NCBI GenBank assembly: GCA_910577095.1
Contig: CAJTLY010000012.1
Location: 1-53,912, forward strand
DNA from: an uncultured Alphaproteobacteria bacterium
Lineage (GTDB): Bacteria > Pseudomonadota > Alphaproteobacteria > RF32 > CAG-239
Direction: 5' to 3'
DNA: 53,912 bases
The notes beneath the pieces were generated by a model that made no database searches, was not told the origin of the DNA, and saw nothing but the letters and a program-made list of their open reading frames with translations. The translations under genes were made by a program, and so were the position numbers. Each line of letters begins with the position of its first letter. The first letter of the stretch is position 1. Shown in pieces: positions 17,020 to 25,505 of the stretch.

Positions 17020-18192
17020 ATGAGGAAAAAACTTCCCAGACATTTAAGTTACGATTACCAGCTCAAGCTGGAAGAGGTGCCGACCAAACACGCCGACCGG
17101 ATGCCGCTGAAAGTGGTGATGCCGGGCATTATCCTCGGATTTCTGATGGTTGTCCTCGGGTTATTTGAACTGATGAACGGCATGTACGATCCCGAAGGCT
17201 GGAACTACGCCCTGGATGCCGACACCCGCGAACCGTTATTCAGCCATACGGCCGTGGACGGCGCGTTTATCGTGCTGGGACTTGGTATCATTATCAGCTC
17301 GATCGTTTCGCACATCCGATACAAAAAGATATTTTTTAACGGAAAAACCTTTTCGGTTGATCTGCGCGGCGTCTTCGGCGAAAACGAACTGTTCCGCGAA
17401 TTTCTGCGCAATTACGAAGGCGTGCGGCTGCGGCTGGAGTTTTTTCAGTTCGGCATTCTCAACAAAAACAAGTACATTATCGAGCTGGAACACCGCGATC
17501 CGCAAAAAAGCATTCCGCTTTATATTTCCACCGACGGCACCGGCATCTACCAGATATGGTATTATTACGCCAAACGGCTGAACATGCCCACCCTGATGGA
17601 CACCGACGAAGGGACGGTCGTCAAAGAAGTTTCCGAACTTGACAAGAGCCTGCGCGAGTATCTGTTTGCCAAAGGGATGATCTCCATCTATGACGATATG
17701 CCGAATCCGCCCAAAAACATGGCCTGCATCCGCAAGCCCGACCGCACCGTTATTAAGCCGCGGCGCGTTTTCTGGGACGTTTTCAACCTTCTGGGCGCTT
17801 TTTGGTTAGCTTTTTACCTGTTGGTACTGACCGCCGCCGCTTTTAACTATGCGCGGATTGAAAGACTGGTCGGATCGCCTTACAAAACCGCCCTCATTTT
17901 CGGCATTGCGGTTGTGATTGCCGTTTTGCTGCTGGGGATGATGTTCAAAAAAGACAAAATTGTCCTCAAAGGCAACAAGTTGATTTTGGTGCATAAGTTT
18001 TTGTTTTTGTCCCGTAAGGAATATGCCGACCTCAGCCGCATCAAAGACATTCAGGTTGCCTACAATCCGGCAACCGACCGCTATTATCTGTCGATCATTA
18101 CCGATGACAACATGCTGGCGTTCGGCAAGTCGATCCCGATTCAGGACTTGCAATGGACACGAGACTTTATTATCTATTCGATGACCAGATGA
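17020..18192 (+). CDS. Inner-membrane protein with four predicted spans, unknown family
   Basis: 390 aa using the ATG preceded by AAGGA; an ATG 42 bases earlier lacks a ribosome site. Two hydrophobic segments near residues 32-55 and 78-98 form the first hairpin, and two more near 255-275 and 290-310 the second. Between them lies a ~150-residue cytosolic domain, and the C-terminal ~75 residues look like a PH-like (bPH/DUF304) beta-rich domain (KIVLKGNKLILVHKF...). No function assigned. An extended -10 (TGCTATAAC, 16962-16970) lies upstream. Confidence 0.6.
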   Translation: MRKKLPRHLSYDYQLKLEEVPTKHADRMPLKVVMPGIILGFLMVVLGLFELMNGMYDPEGWNYALDADTREPLFSHTAVDGAFIVLGLGIIISSIVSHIRYKKIFFNGKTFSVDLRGVFGENELFREFLRNYEGVRLRLEFFQFGILNKNKYIIELEHRDPQKSIPLYISTDGTGIYQIWYYYAKRLNMPTLMDTDEGTVVKEVSELDKSLREYLFAKGMISIYDDMPNPPKNMACIRKPDRTVIKPRRVFWDVFNLLGAFWLAFYLLVLTAAAFNYARIERLVGSPYKTALIFGIAVVIAVLLLGMMFKKDKIVLKGNKLILVHKFLFLSRKEYADLSRIKDIQVAYNPATDRYYLSIITDDNMLAFGKSIPIQDLQWTRDFIIYSMTR

Positions 18193-18297
18193 TGTTTTAA
18201 AAACCGGCCGGACGCATATTTTGGTTGCCAAAGCCGAGGATTTGTTTATAACTTTGGATAGTTTAACGACAAGACAAACTTTAACGAAAGTACGAAA

Positions 18298-18969
18298 ATG
18301 AGAGAAATTGACACCGGCGCACAAGAAGCCTTTATTAAAGAAGTTAACGAAGATTTAAAAAACGAATCGATGAAAAAGCTGTGGGACAAATACGGTCTTT
18401 ATATCATCATTCTGGTGGCGGCCGCCCTCACCGCTGCCGTCAGCTTTGAAACCATCAAGGCCTGGCACACCAAAAAAATCCAAAAATGGTCGGACTCCTA
18501 CGCCTATGCGCTGAGCCTGCAAAACCAGGGCAAATATGACGACAGCATCCAAACTTTTGACTATATCGCCGGTCAAGATTACGGCATTTTCAGCGATTTG
18601 GCGCAAATGCAAAAAGCCAACATTCTGTTGGAACAAAACAAAACCGACGAAGCGCTGAAACTGATGGCAGAGATTGCCGCCGACAAATCGTTTAATTCGC
18701 AACTGCGCGATACGGTGGTGCTGAAGCTTGCCTCCTACAAACTGGAAAACGCGCCGATTGACGAGATCCGTCAACTGATCGGAGACATCGCTCAGGATGC
18801 AAAAAACAGTTGGCAGCCATCGGCTAACGAAATGCTGGCGCTGGCTTACCTGCGCGACGGCGAAATTGCTCAGGCCCGCGAGATTTATGACCGGCTGCTG
18901 CAAAGCGACACGACTTCCGAAGTTATGAAAGTGCGGATTAAAGACATTTTATCTGCCCTTCCCCAATAA
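18298..18969 (+). CDS. YfgM-like membrane-anchored TPR protein
   Basis: 223 aa. Cytosolic N-terminus of about 27 residues, one transmembrane helix at about 28-47 (LYIIILVAAALTAAVSF), then a periplasmic domain built of TPR-like helices. Its place directly upstream of bamB and der matches the conserved yfgM-bamB-der order of many proteobacteria. In E. coli YfgM is an ancillary partner of the SecYEG translocon and PpiD. Function by context and architecture, not by a catalytic motif. It lies 22 bases before bamB, same operon. Confidence 0.8.
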   Translation: MREIDTGAQEAFIKEVNEDLKNESMKKLWDKYGLYIIILVAAALTAAVSFETIKAWHTKKIQKWSDSYAYALSLQNQGKYDDSIQTFDYIAGQDYGIFSDLAQMQKANILLEQNKTDEALKLMAEIAADKSFNSQLRDTVVLKLASYKLENAPIDEIRQLIGDIAQDAKNSWQPSANEMLALAYLRDGEIAQAREIYDRLLQSDTTSEVMKVRIKDILSALPQ

Positions 18970-18991
18970 TTTTTTTCAGAGGTGTACCCCG

Positions 18992-20311
18992 ATGCATTTA
19001 ACAAAAACAACTGCTCTTGCCGCCGCTTGTCTCACCTTGGCCGGGTGCGGACTGTTCGGCAAAGAGAAACTGAAGATTGACGGCGAAAGAATTCCGGTTC
19101 TGAACGAAAAAAGCGTAATTGCCGCCGATTATATGGCCGGCGATATTGAAATTGCATTGCCGACACCCTACGAAAACAGCAGTTGGTCGCAAAACGGCGG
19201 CAATGCCGAACATAACATGGGGCATCTGGCCGGCACCCAAAAACCGGAAAAAATATGGAGCCGCAACTTCGGCGCCGGTAATTCAAAACGCGATTATCTG
19301 ATTGCCGAGCCGGTCATTGCCGGAAAAACCGTCTTTACCATTGACGCCGATGCCGTAGTCAGCGCTTTTCGTCAGCACGACGGGAGCCGGTTATGGAAGC
19401 AACGTTTAAAACCCCAGTTGCGCCAAGACAAAGAAGTATCGCTGAAAGGCGCAGGTCTCGCTTTTGACAACAACACTTTATATGCCACCACCGGTTTCGG
19501 CGGCGTTTTTGCGCTTGACCGCAACAGCGGCAAGATAAAATGGCAGTACTTTGCCAAAACGCCGATCCGAATTGCACCGACCGCGGGCGGCGGCAAATTG
19601 TTTGTTCAGACCATTGACAATACGTTGCTGGCGCTGGACGCCTCGAGCGGCCGTGAAATATGGCGCTATGCCGCCCCCAGCGAAGAAACCACGCTGGTCG
19701 GCGGTGCGGTGCCGGCTTACAGCGAAAATCTGGACCTGCTGATTGCCGGTTTTACCAACGGCGAACTGCGAGCGCTCAAAGCCAACACCGGGTCGCCGCT
19801 GTGGGGAGATTATTTGGTTTCGTCACGCCGCACCAACTCGCTTGACGACATTAATGTCATTCACGTCAGCCCTGTCATTGCCGGTGACACCGTATTTGCC
19901 GCCGGCAGCAACAATTTGCTGGTTGCCGTTGACCTGCGCAGCGGACAAAGAATTTGGGAACGCGAAATCAGCACCAACAATCAGCCGTGGGCGGCCGGAA
20001 AATATTTGTATGTTCTGACCGAAGATGCCAGACTGCTCGCCGTTCAGAGCGAAAGCGGCAAAATTATATGGGACACCCAAATCCCGGCGGCCGACGACGG
20101 TCAGGCCGGCATCCGTTACGCCGGACCGTTGCTGATTAACAACCGGTTGCTGATTAACGCTTCCGACGGAAAAATGTTTTTTGTTTCCCCTTACAACGGA
20201 AAAATCTCCGACATTGTCACCAACGGCAAAGGTTCGTCGCTGCCGCCGGTGGCCGCCGAAAAGCAGATCATCATTACGACCACCGATGCCGATATCATCG
20301 CTTATCAATAA
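18992..20311 (+). CDS. bamB: Outer-membrane assembly lipoprotein BamB
   Basis: 439 aa. Lipoprotein signal with lipobox LAGC (LTLAGCGLFG). The mature protein is an eight-bladed PQQ-type beta-propeller; repeated blades end in patterns such as GxLxALDxxSGxxxW (for example LFALDRNSGKIKWQ and LALDASSGREIWR). BamB is a BAM-complex accessory that binds BamA. Slightly longer than the E. coli protein (392 aa) because of an insert after the signal peptide, as in alphaproteobacterial forms. GAGGTG site before the ATG; der follows after 12 bases. Confidence 0.9.
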   Translation: MHLTKTTALAAACLTLAGCGLFGKEKLKIDGERIPVLNEKSVIAADYMAGDIEIALPTPYENSSWSQNGGNAEHNMGHLAGTQKPEKIWSRNFGAGNSKRDYLIAEPVIAGKTVFTIDADAVVSAFRQHDGSRLWKQRLKPQLRQDKEVSLKGAGLAFDNNTLYATTGFGGVFALDRNSGKIKWQYFAKTPIRIAPTAGGGKLFVQTIDNTLLALDASSGREIWRYAAPSEETTLVGGAVPAYSENLDLLIAGFTNGELRALKANTGSPLWGDYLVSSRRTNSLDDINVIHVSPVIAGDTVFAAGSNNLLVAVDLRSGQRIWEREISTNNQPWAAGKYLYVLTEDARLLAVQSESGKIIWDTQIPAADDGQAGIRYAGPLLINNRLLINASDGKMFFVSPYNGKISDIVTNGKGSSLPPVAAEKQIIITTTDADIIAYQ

Positions 20312-20323
20312 AGGAACAGTTTG

Positions 20324-21685
20324 ATGCCGTTAAAAGTTGCCATTATCGGGAGACCGAACGTCGGAAAATCGACTTTGTTTAATCGTCTGGCCGGAAAGAA
20401 GCTGGCGATTGTGCACGACAAACCCGGCGTAACCCGTGACCGCAAGGAAACCGAAGCACGTCTGAACGATCTTAAACTGACAATCATCGACACTGCCGGT
20501 TATGAGTATTCAAACGAAGACAACCTCGAAGCCCGGATGTGGGAACAGACACGCAAAGCCATTGACGAGGCCGACGTCTGCCTGTTTTTGTTTGATGCCC
20601 GCGCCGGTGTTCAGCCTTACGACGAGCATTTTGCCGATATCTTGCGGCGTTCGCACAAACCGGTGGTTCTGCTTGCCAACAAATGCGAAGGGAAACTTCA
20701 GGAAGACGGCCGTTTCGAAGCCTATAAGCTGGGGCTCGGCGAACCGATTCCGTTTTCGGCCGAGCACGGATTGGGCATGCTGGATCTGTACGATGCCTTA
20801 AAAGAGCATTATTTTGAAGACGAAACCGAAAACGCGGAAGAAACAACGGCCGAAGACGAAACCGACAACCGACGCCCGATCCAAATTGCGATCGTCGGCC
20901 GTCCGAACGTCGGCAAATCTACCCTTGTCAACGCCTTGCTGCAAGACGAAAGAATGCTTACCGGCCCCGAAGCCGGAGTTACCCGCGACGCCATCACTTC
21001 CGATTGGGAATGGCACGGACGTCGTTTTAAATTGGTTGACACGGCCGGATTGCGCCGGCAGTCCAAAGTCAGCGACTCTTTGGAAAAGCTTTCTGCGGCT
21101 TCTTCCCGCTATGCGGTTAACATGGCCCAGGTAGTGGTGTTGGTTTTGGATGCCGACGCGGTGCTGGACAAGCAGGATCTGACGATTGCCTCAAAGGTGC
21201 TGGATGAAGGACGGGCATTGATTATCGCAGTCAACAAATGGGACATTGCCAACAAAAAAGAGGCGATTGACCGTCTAAAATATCGTCTCAAAACCTCGCT
21301 GACCCAGGTGGAAGAAATTCCGACGGTAACGATCTCGGCCTTGAAAGGCGAAGGACTGGACAAACTGATGAGCGCCGTTTTGAAAATTTATACCCGATGG
21401 AACAGCCGGGTGCCGACGGCGCCGCTCAACAAATGGTTTGCCGACACCACCGCAAGCTATCCGCCGCCGCTCGGCAAAAACAAACGCCGCATCAAACTGC
21501 GTTATATTACCCAGGCCAAAATACGTCCGCCGTCATTTTTTATTTTTTCGAGCAATCCCGAAGGACTGCCGGACAGTTATCTGCGCTATCTCACCAACAG
21601 CCTGCGCGACACTTTCGATTTCGGCGGCGTTCCGATCCGAATTACGGTACGCAAAACCGGAAATCCGTATGCAGACAACGATTAA
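20324..21685 (+). CDS. der: Ribosome-assembly GTPase Der (EngA)
   Basis: 453 aa with two consecutive GTPase domains, the hallmark of Der. Each starts with GRPNVGKST (near residues 8 and 190) and has its own DTAG and N-K-x-D type motifs (LANKCEG in the first, AVNKWD in the second). A C-terminal KH-like domain (about 360-453) follows. The two G-domains are joined by an acidic linker of about 20 residues rich in Glu and Thr. Der acts in 50S subunit maturation. I take the ATG at 20324; a TTG lies just before it. AAGGA is 8 bases upstream. Confidence 0.97.
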   Translation: MPLKVAIIGRPNVGKSTLFNRLAGKKLAIVHDKPGVTRDRKETEARLNDLKLTIIDTAGYEYSNEDNLEARMWEQTRKAIDEADVCLFLFDARAGVQPYDEHFADILRRSHKPVVLLANKCEGKLQEDGRFEAYKLGLGEPIPFSAEHGLGMLDLYDALKEHYFEDETENAEETTAEDETDNRRPIQIAIVGRPNVGKSTLVNALLQDERMLTGPEAGVTRDAITSDWEWHGRRFKLVDTAGLRRQSKVSDSLEKLSAASSRYAVNMAQVVVLVLDADAVLDKQDLTIASKVLDEGRALIIAVNKWDIANKKEAIDRLKYRLKTSLTQVEEIPTVTISALKGEGLDKLMSAVLKIYTRWNSRVPTAPLNKWFADTTASYPPPLGKNKRRIKLRYITQAKIRPPSFFIFSSNPEGLPDSYLRYLTNSLRDTFDFGGVPIRITVRKTGNPYADND

Positions 21686-21690
21686 AAAAC

Positions 21691-21718
21691 ATCCCCGGAA
21701 TTGGCCGGGGATATTTTT
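21691..21718 (+). terminator. Terminator of the yfgM-like/bamB/der operon
   Basis: ATCCCCGG (21691-21698), AATTGG loop, CCGGGGAT (21705-21712), then ATTTTT. Starts just after the der stop. Confidence 0.8.
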
Positions 21719-21734
21719 GAAAGAATGTCAGCCG

Positions 21735-21762
21735 ATAAAAAAGCCTCCCGAAGGAGGCTTTT
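21735..21762 (-). terminator. Terminator of the psd-pssA unit
   Basis: Minus-strand AAGCCTCC / GGAGGCTT (21741-21748, 21753-21760) with a four-base loop and a T6 tail. Confidence 0.8.
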
Positions 21763-21775
21763 CGTATAACACCGC

Positions 21776-22555
21776 TTATATACGGGTAAGAGATGTTTTC
21801 TTGGCTTTCAGAAAAGCCAATACGCCGAGCGGGATGCTCAAGGCATACATTGCCGTCATGATGCTTAAGACCAACCACGGCTGGCTGAAAATCATGGTCG
21901 CAAACAAAACCACCACAATAATCAACGGCACCACCATATAAGTCGGAATTTTCATGTGCTTGGTCGAAACGGTCGGAATCCGACTCACCATCAACATCGC
22001 AACCACACACATAACCAAACTGCAGAACCAGTTGCTTCGCAGAAAACTCAATTCGTGATATTCGAAACTGAGCATTATCGGCAATATCCCGAGTGCAGCA
22101 GCGGCCGGCGCCGGCACGCCGACAAAGAAATTATGCCAATAATCGGGCTGCGGTTCATCTTCCAGCATCGTATTGAAGCGCGCCAGCCGCATCGCCATGC
22201 AAATTGCAAACAGAAGGCAGAAGAACCACCCAAACTTCGGAAAACCGGAAAGCGACCACTGGTACATCAAGATCGCCGGCGCAACGCCGAAACTGGCAAA
22301 GTCGGACAGCGAATCGAGTTCGGCGCCGAATTTGGTCGATCCTTTCAGCATCCGTGCCACGCGACCGTCCAGCATGTCAAAAAAAGCGGCCAGAAAAATA
22401 CAGATAATCGCCCGTCCCCACTGTTCGGTCATCGAATAGCGAATGGAGGTTACACCGGCGCAAAGCGCCAGCGTGGTCACAATGTTGGGCGCAATTTTGC
22501 GAAAAGGCAGCGATGTCAGCTTGCGGGGCAAAAGCTTATTATTTATCTTTTCCAT
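21776..22555 (-). CDS. pssA: CDP-diacylglycerol-serine O-phosphatidyltransferase
   Basis: 259-aa polytopic membrane enzyme. It has the CDP-alcohol phosphotransferase motif D-G-x2-A-R-x8-G-x3-D-x3-D, seen as LDGRVARMLKG followed by GAELDSLSD. It makes phosphatidylserine from CDP-diacylglycerol and serine, the substrate of the upstream Psd. The ATG overlaps the psd stop by one base (TGATG), so the two are translationally coupled. Length and spans fit the membrane-bound type II PssA of Gram-positives and alphaproteobacteria. Confidence 0.93.
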   Translation of the reverse strand: MEKINNKLLPRKLTSLPFRKIAPNIVTTLALCAGVTSIRYSMTEQWGRAIICIFLAAFFDMLDGRVARMLKGSTKFGAELDSLSDFASFGVAPAILMYQWSLSGFPKFGWFFCLLFAICMAMRLARFNTMLEDEPQPDYWHNFFVGVPAPAAAALGILPIMLSFEYHELSFLRSNWFCSLVMCVVAMLMVSRIPTVSTKHMKIPTYMVVPLIIVVVLFATMIFSQPWLVLSIMTAMYALSIPLGVLAFLKAKKTSLTRI

Positions 22556-23262
22556 CAGCGGATCACTCCTTCAACAGCCGCAGCACCGGAACTCATGTTG
22601 GCAATAACGGTTTCGCCGGCGACCATTGTCTGGCCGACGCATACCTGCGGTTCCACCCCCTCGGGAAGATATACATCCAAACGCGAACCGAAACGAATCA
22701 GCCCAAAGCGTTCTCCGGCCTGATAATTGCTGCCCGGTTCGGCAAAACACAAAATGCGGCGGGCAATCAACCCGGCGATCTGAACAAAAACGATCTCTTT
22801 GCCCGATGCGGTTCTCATCGCCAGCAACTGGCGTTCATTGTCTTTGCTGGCCTTGTCCAGGGTTGCATTTAAAAACTTGCCGGGAACGTATACCGCTTTG
22901 GTGATTGTTCCTTCCGCCGGCGCGCGATTGACGTGTACGTTAAACACGCTCATAAAGACACTCACGCGGGTAAACTCCGCATCCCCCATTTCCAGTTCTT
23001 CCGGCGCTTTGACTTTGGTGATCATCTGCACCGTTCCGTCAGCCGGAGAAACCACAACGTCTTTAATTTCCGGCGTTACCCGTTCGGGATCGCGGAAAAA
23101 ATAATAGCACCAGATTGTGCAAACGGTGCCGATCACGCCGAGCGGGGTCCAGATCATTGCCAATAACGCTGTTATTGCCGCAAAGATGCCAAAAAACTTC
23201 CACCCTTCTTTATTGATGTTGGGCAGAAGGTAACGGCGCCAGGAAATATCAATATTCTTCAT
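22555..23262 (-). CDS. psd: Phosphatidylserine decarboxylase proenzyme
   Basis: 235 aa, the short form of the family. Two hydrophobic stretches at about 25-60 are followed by VSPADGTVQ and HVNRAPAEG segments. The self-cleavage site sits in RFGSRLDVYLPEG, where the serine becomes the pyruvoyl cofactor; the usual LGST-like motif is GS here. It converts phosphatidylserine to phosphatidylethanolamine in the inner membrane. First gene of a two-gene unit with pssA. Confidence 0.92.
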   Translation of the reverse strand: MKNIDISWRRYLLPNINKEGWKFFGIFAAITALLAMIWTPLGVIGTVCTIWCYYFFRDPERVTPEIKDVVVSPADGTVQMITKVKAPEELEMGDAEFTRVSVFMSVFNVHVNRAPAEGTITKAVYVPGKFLNATLDKASKDNERQLLAMRTASGKEIVFVQIAGLIARRILCFAEPGSNYQAGERFGLIRFGSRLDVYLPEGVEPQVCVGQTMVAGETVIANMSSGAAAVEGVIR

Positions 23263-23421
23263 ATTCAGTCCTTTCTGTAATCAAAAAACAAATATACCGA
23301 AACGCTGTTTCCGTCGTATATTTTCGTTTTTCAGCAAAACACATTTTTCAAACAGTTACAAGTTTTTAATCAAAATAGTCCAGATAAGAACGCAATTTTT
23401 TAAAAAGTCTTAAGTTTATAG

Positions 23422-23450
23422 TTGCAATTATCGATTTTTGTCGTTATAAG
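23422..23450 (+). promoter_or_regulatory. Promoter of tRNA-Leu
   Basis: TTGCAA (23422-23427), 17 bases, TATAAG (23445-23450); the tRNA starts 15 bases later. Confidence 0.65.
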
Positions 23451-23465
23451 TTGGATAGATTTTTT

Positions 23466-23552
23466 GCGCTTGTGGCGGAACTGGTAGACGCTGCAGACTT
23501 AAAATCTGTTGGCCGCAAGGCCGTGCCGGTTCGATTCCGGCCTAGCGCACCA
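23466..23552 (+). tRNA. tRNA-Leu (UAA)
   Basis: 87 bases including an encoded CCA. The anticodon loop CTTAAAA gives anticodon UAA, read in a GCAGA/TCTGT stem. The D-arm has GGCGGAACTGGTAGACGC. The long variable arm GGCC/GGCC is typical of a class II tRNA, and the T-arm is GCCGG-TTCGATT-CCGGC. The acceptor stem GCGCTTG pairs with CTAGCGC except for one T-T mismatch at pair 6-67. Confidence 0.95.
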
Positions 23553-23555
23553 TTT

Positions 23556-23583
23556 GCACCTTATGATTAAGGTGCTTTTTTTT
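23556..23583 (+). terminator. Terminator of tRNA-Leu
   Basis: GCACCTT (23556-23562), loop ATGATT, AAGGTGC (23569-23575), then T8. Confidence 0.88.
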
Positions 23584-23651
23584 GTTTTTTACCATCACTT
23601 TTTTATCAACGGGTTGCAGGGATACACTGTTTTTTTAAACAGCGGATACAT

Positions 23652-23687
23652 AAAAAACAGCCCCGACCTAGGTCGAGACTGTTTTTT
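23652..23687. terminator. Terminator hairpin containing a stop codon
   Basis: AAAAAACAG ... CTGTTTTTT flanks with CCGACC/GGTCGA inside; the apex CCTAGG holds the TAG stop of the minus-strand gene. It looks usable in both directions. Confidence 0.65.
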
Positions 23688-24216
23688 GAGTGAGGTCTTC
23701 GGTTGGCGGATTTTCAAGCGCAGGGGGCGTTTTCTTAATCCAGGCAACCAAAGACAACTGCAGGCCGTAAACCAGCGACAGCAAAAAGCCGGTCGCGGTG
23801 ACGTTTAGAGCCAAAGCCGCCGAATTTGCAGCTTTTGCGGTTTTATCATCACATTCTCGTACAGCGGCCAGAAGGATAACCGTAAGCGTCAAAGCCAGAC
23901 CAACCAGGCAGCTCACACCGAGTTCAATCGGCGTGGGCGTTTCGGTTGCGGCTTTATTCTCCGGTTCTGCTTCCGCGATATTAAATCGTGCCGTTAAGAA
24001 CTGCTTCGCTTCCGGTGTCGGCGCCTGCGCTATTTTTTCACGAATAACGAAAGGCACCTCGTCGGTTGTCGCATTAGATGCAACCGCGCCGATAATCAAA
24101 ACAATTCCCACCACCCCGCCGAGGGCAGCTTTTTCCATTTTGCCGAACGGCAGAAACAGAATGGCCAGATTGCCCACGAGAGTGATGATGACGATGATTA
24201 ATACCGATGTCGCCAT
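23668..24216 (-). CDS. Small membrane protein, MotA/TolQ-like hydropathy, unknown family
   Basis: 182 aa. Hydrophobic segments at about 3-22 and 28-47, a polar stretch of about 50 residues rich in Ala, Glu and Thr, then two more hydrophobic segments (about 97-117 and 130-157) and a polar proline-rich tail. No family recognised. It starts 10 bases after the upstream gene ends, so both form a pair. No Shine-Dalgarno is visible (the region is A/T-rich), unlike most genes here. The last codons form one arm of the terminator hairpin. Confidence 0.55.
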   Translation of the reverse strand: MATSVLIIVIITLVGNLAILFLPFGKMEKAALGGVVGIVLIIGAVASNATTDEVPFVIREKIAQAPTPEAKQFLTARFNIAEAEPENKAATETPTPIELGVSCLVGLALTLTVILLAAVRECDDKTAKAANSAALALNVTATGFLLSLVYGLQLSLVAWIKKTPPALENPPTEDLTQKTVST

Positions 24217-24226
24217 ACTTGTTTTT

Positions 24227-25144
24227 TTAGAATTTATAACTTATACCCACCCCGGCCGTCGGCGTCAGGGTATTCATGGCCAAACGACCGCCCGCTTCGG
24301 TAAAGAAAATGAAATTTTCTTTGGCAAAAGCGGCAGCCAGATGAAGGCCCGTTTGCTCGGTTCGTTTCCAGAAAGCGGCGCCGAGAGACATTACAAAATT
24401 GCGAACGACCGCAACATTGTTACGCTTGTAAGAAACAATCCAGTTTTGTTTTTCACTCCCCAACTTGTTGCCGGTCACCGTTAAGGCGTTGTTTTGATCG
24501 GCCCATTTGGCAGCGGCAAAACCGGTTTTGTCTTCTGCAAAATCAACACCGCCGGTGACAGAAACATTTTTGCAAATGTTCTGCTGAGCAAAAGCATACC
24601 AATTTCCGTCAAATGCGTAGAAAGAGGTACCGCCCTGATGCCCGAAACCGAACCTGGTGTTTTTTCCTGCAAAAGCCAACTGCATTGCATTTGCCGCGGC
24701 GGCACTTTCGCCCATATCAATACAGAAGTTGGAGAACTGCGGGTCAAAACCTGTCGTCTGGACAGCGTTTCGGCCAAAGTTGCCCACTCTGTACTCGATT
24801 TGGAATCGATTGAAATCCACACCGGCATTGACAAACAAAACCGGACAGCAAACGCCGTATTGGTTCGAAATCGCACCGACCGCCGAAGCTCCGACAAAGA
24901 AACCGTTGTGACGCTTGAAATAATTTGCGCTGAGCATTGGCTGCACCAAACTTTGTTCTGTGGTCTGGTTTACATTCATGCTCAGGTTAACACTGTGCGT
25001 TACGGTATCTTTTCGGTTTAGATCCTTCAAGCTCAAACCGCCGCCGGCAGTTGAAAATAAAGAATCGGAACCTTTCGGGGCCAACATGATCATAACGATA
25101 ACAGCCGCAATGGCTACTAAGAAATAAATTGCATTTTTCTTCAT
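24227..25144 (-). CDS. Probable outer-membrane beta-barrel-like protein, unknown family
   Basis: 305 aa. The hydrophobic N-terminal segment (residues 4-21) acts as a signal anchor or uncleaved signal. The remainder alternates short polar and aromatic strands (for example YFKRHNGFFVGASAVG, NWIVSYKRNNVAVVRNF) and ends in Tyr-Lys-Phe; a terminal Phe is a classic outer-membrane barrel signature. A pair of adjacent cysteines (GVCCPV) is unusual. No Shine-Dalgarno site is visible. First gene of a pair with the 182-aa membrane protein. Confidence 0.5.
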   Translation of the reverse strand: MKKNAIYFLVAIAAVIVMIMLAPKGSDSLFSTAGGGLSLKDLNRKDTVTHSVNLSMNVNQTTEQSLVQPMLSANYFKRHNGFFVGASAVGAISNQYGVCCPVLFVNAGVDFNRFQIEYRVGNFGRNAVQTTGFDPQFSNFCIDMGESAAAANAMQLAFAGKNTRFGFGHQGGTSFYAFDGNWYAFAQQNICKNVSVTGGVDFAEDKTGFAAAKWADQNNALTVTGNKLGSEKQNWIVSYKRNNVAVVRNFVMSLGAAFWKRTEQTGLHLAAAFAKENFIFFTEAGGRLAMNTLTPTAGVGISYKF

Positions 25145-25505
25145 AACTTTAATTTTTATTGATTATTTTATTATTTTTCACAGAAATATATCAGTTTATG
25201 ATTTGAGCAAAAAGCAATAATCCATCATACGGGTTGAGGCCCAAAATTAAAATTATGAAACTTTCCGCATAATAAACATAATGATACACAAATCTGTATA
25301 AATACGGATTTAGTATACTTTCGTTTTCGAAATAATTCAACCATTTTGATTGACAATTAGACAAAATTACGGACCGGTGTCAAAACTATAGACCATTTTC
25401 GGCTGTCGGCGGTAACGTGAAGATTAATTTGCTTTCGCATCCGACGATTGCATTTTATCTTAAAAGCTTTTATAAACGAATCAGTCAAAACAGAAAGGTG
25501 AGCCT
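25145..25505. other. 361-base intergenic region, A/T-rich
   Basis: Divergent control region between the 25144 gene (-) and gpsA (+). It contains a 10-bp near-palindrome AAATCTGTAT/ATACGGATTT (25290-25299 and 25302-25311, one G-T pair if transcribed). A TTGACA at about 25350 has no convincing -10 at 17 bases. No open frame or RNA gene was recognised. Confidence 0.4.
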
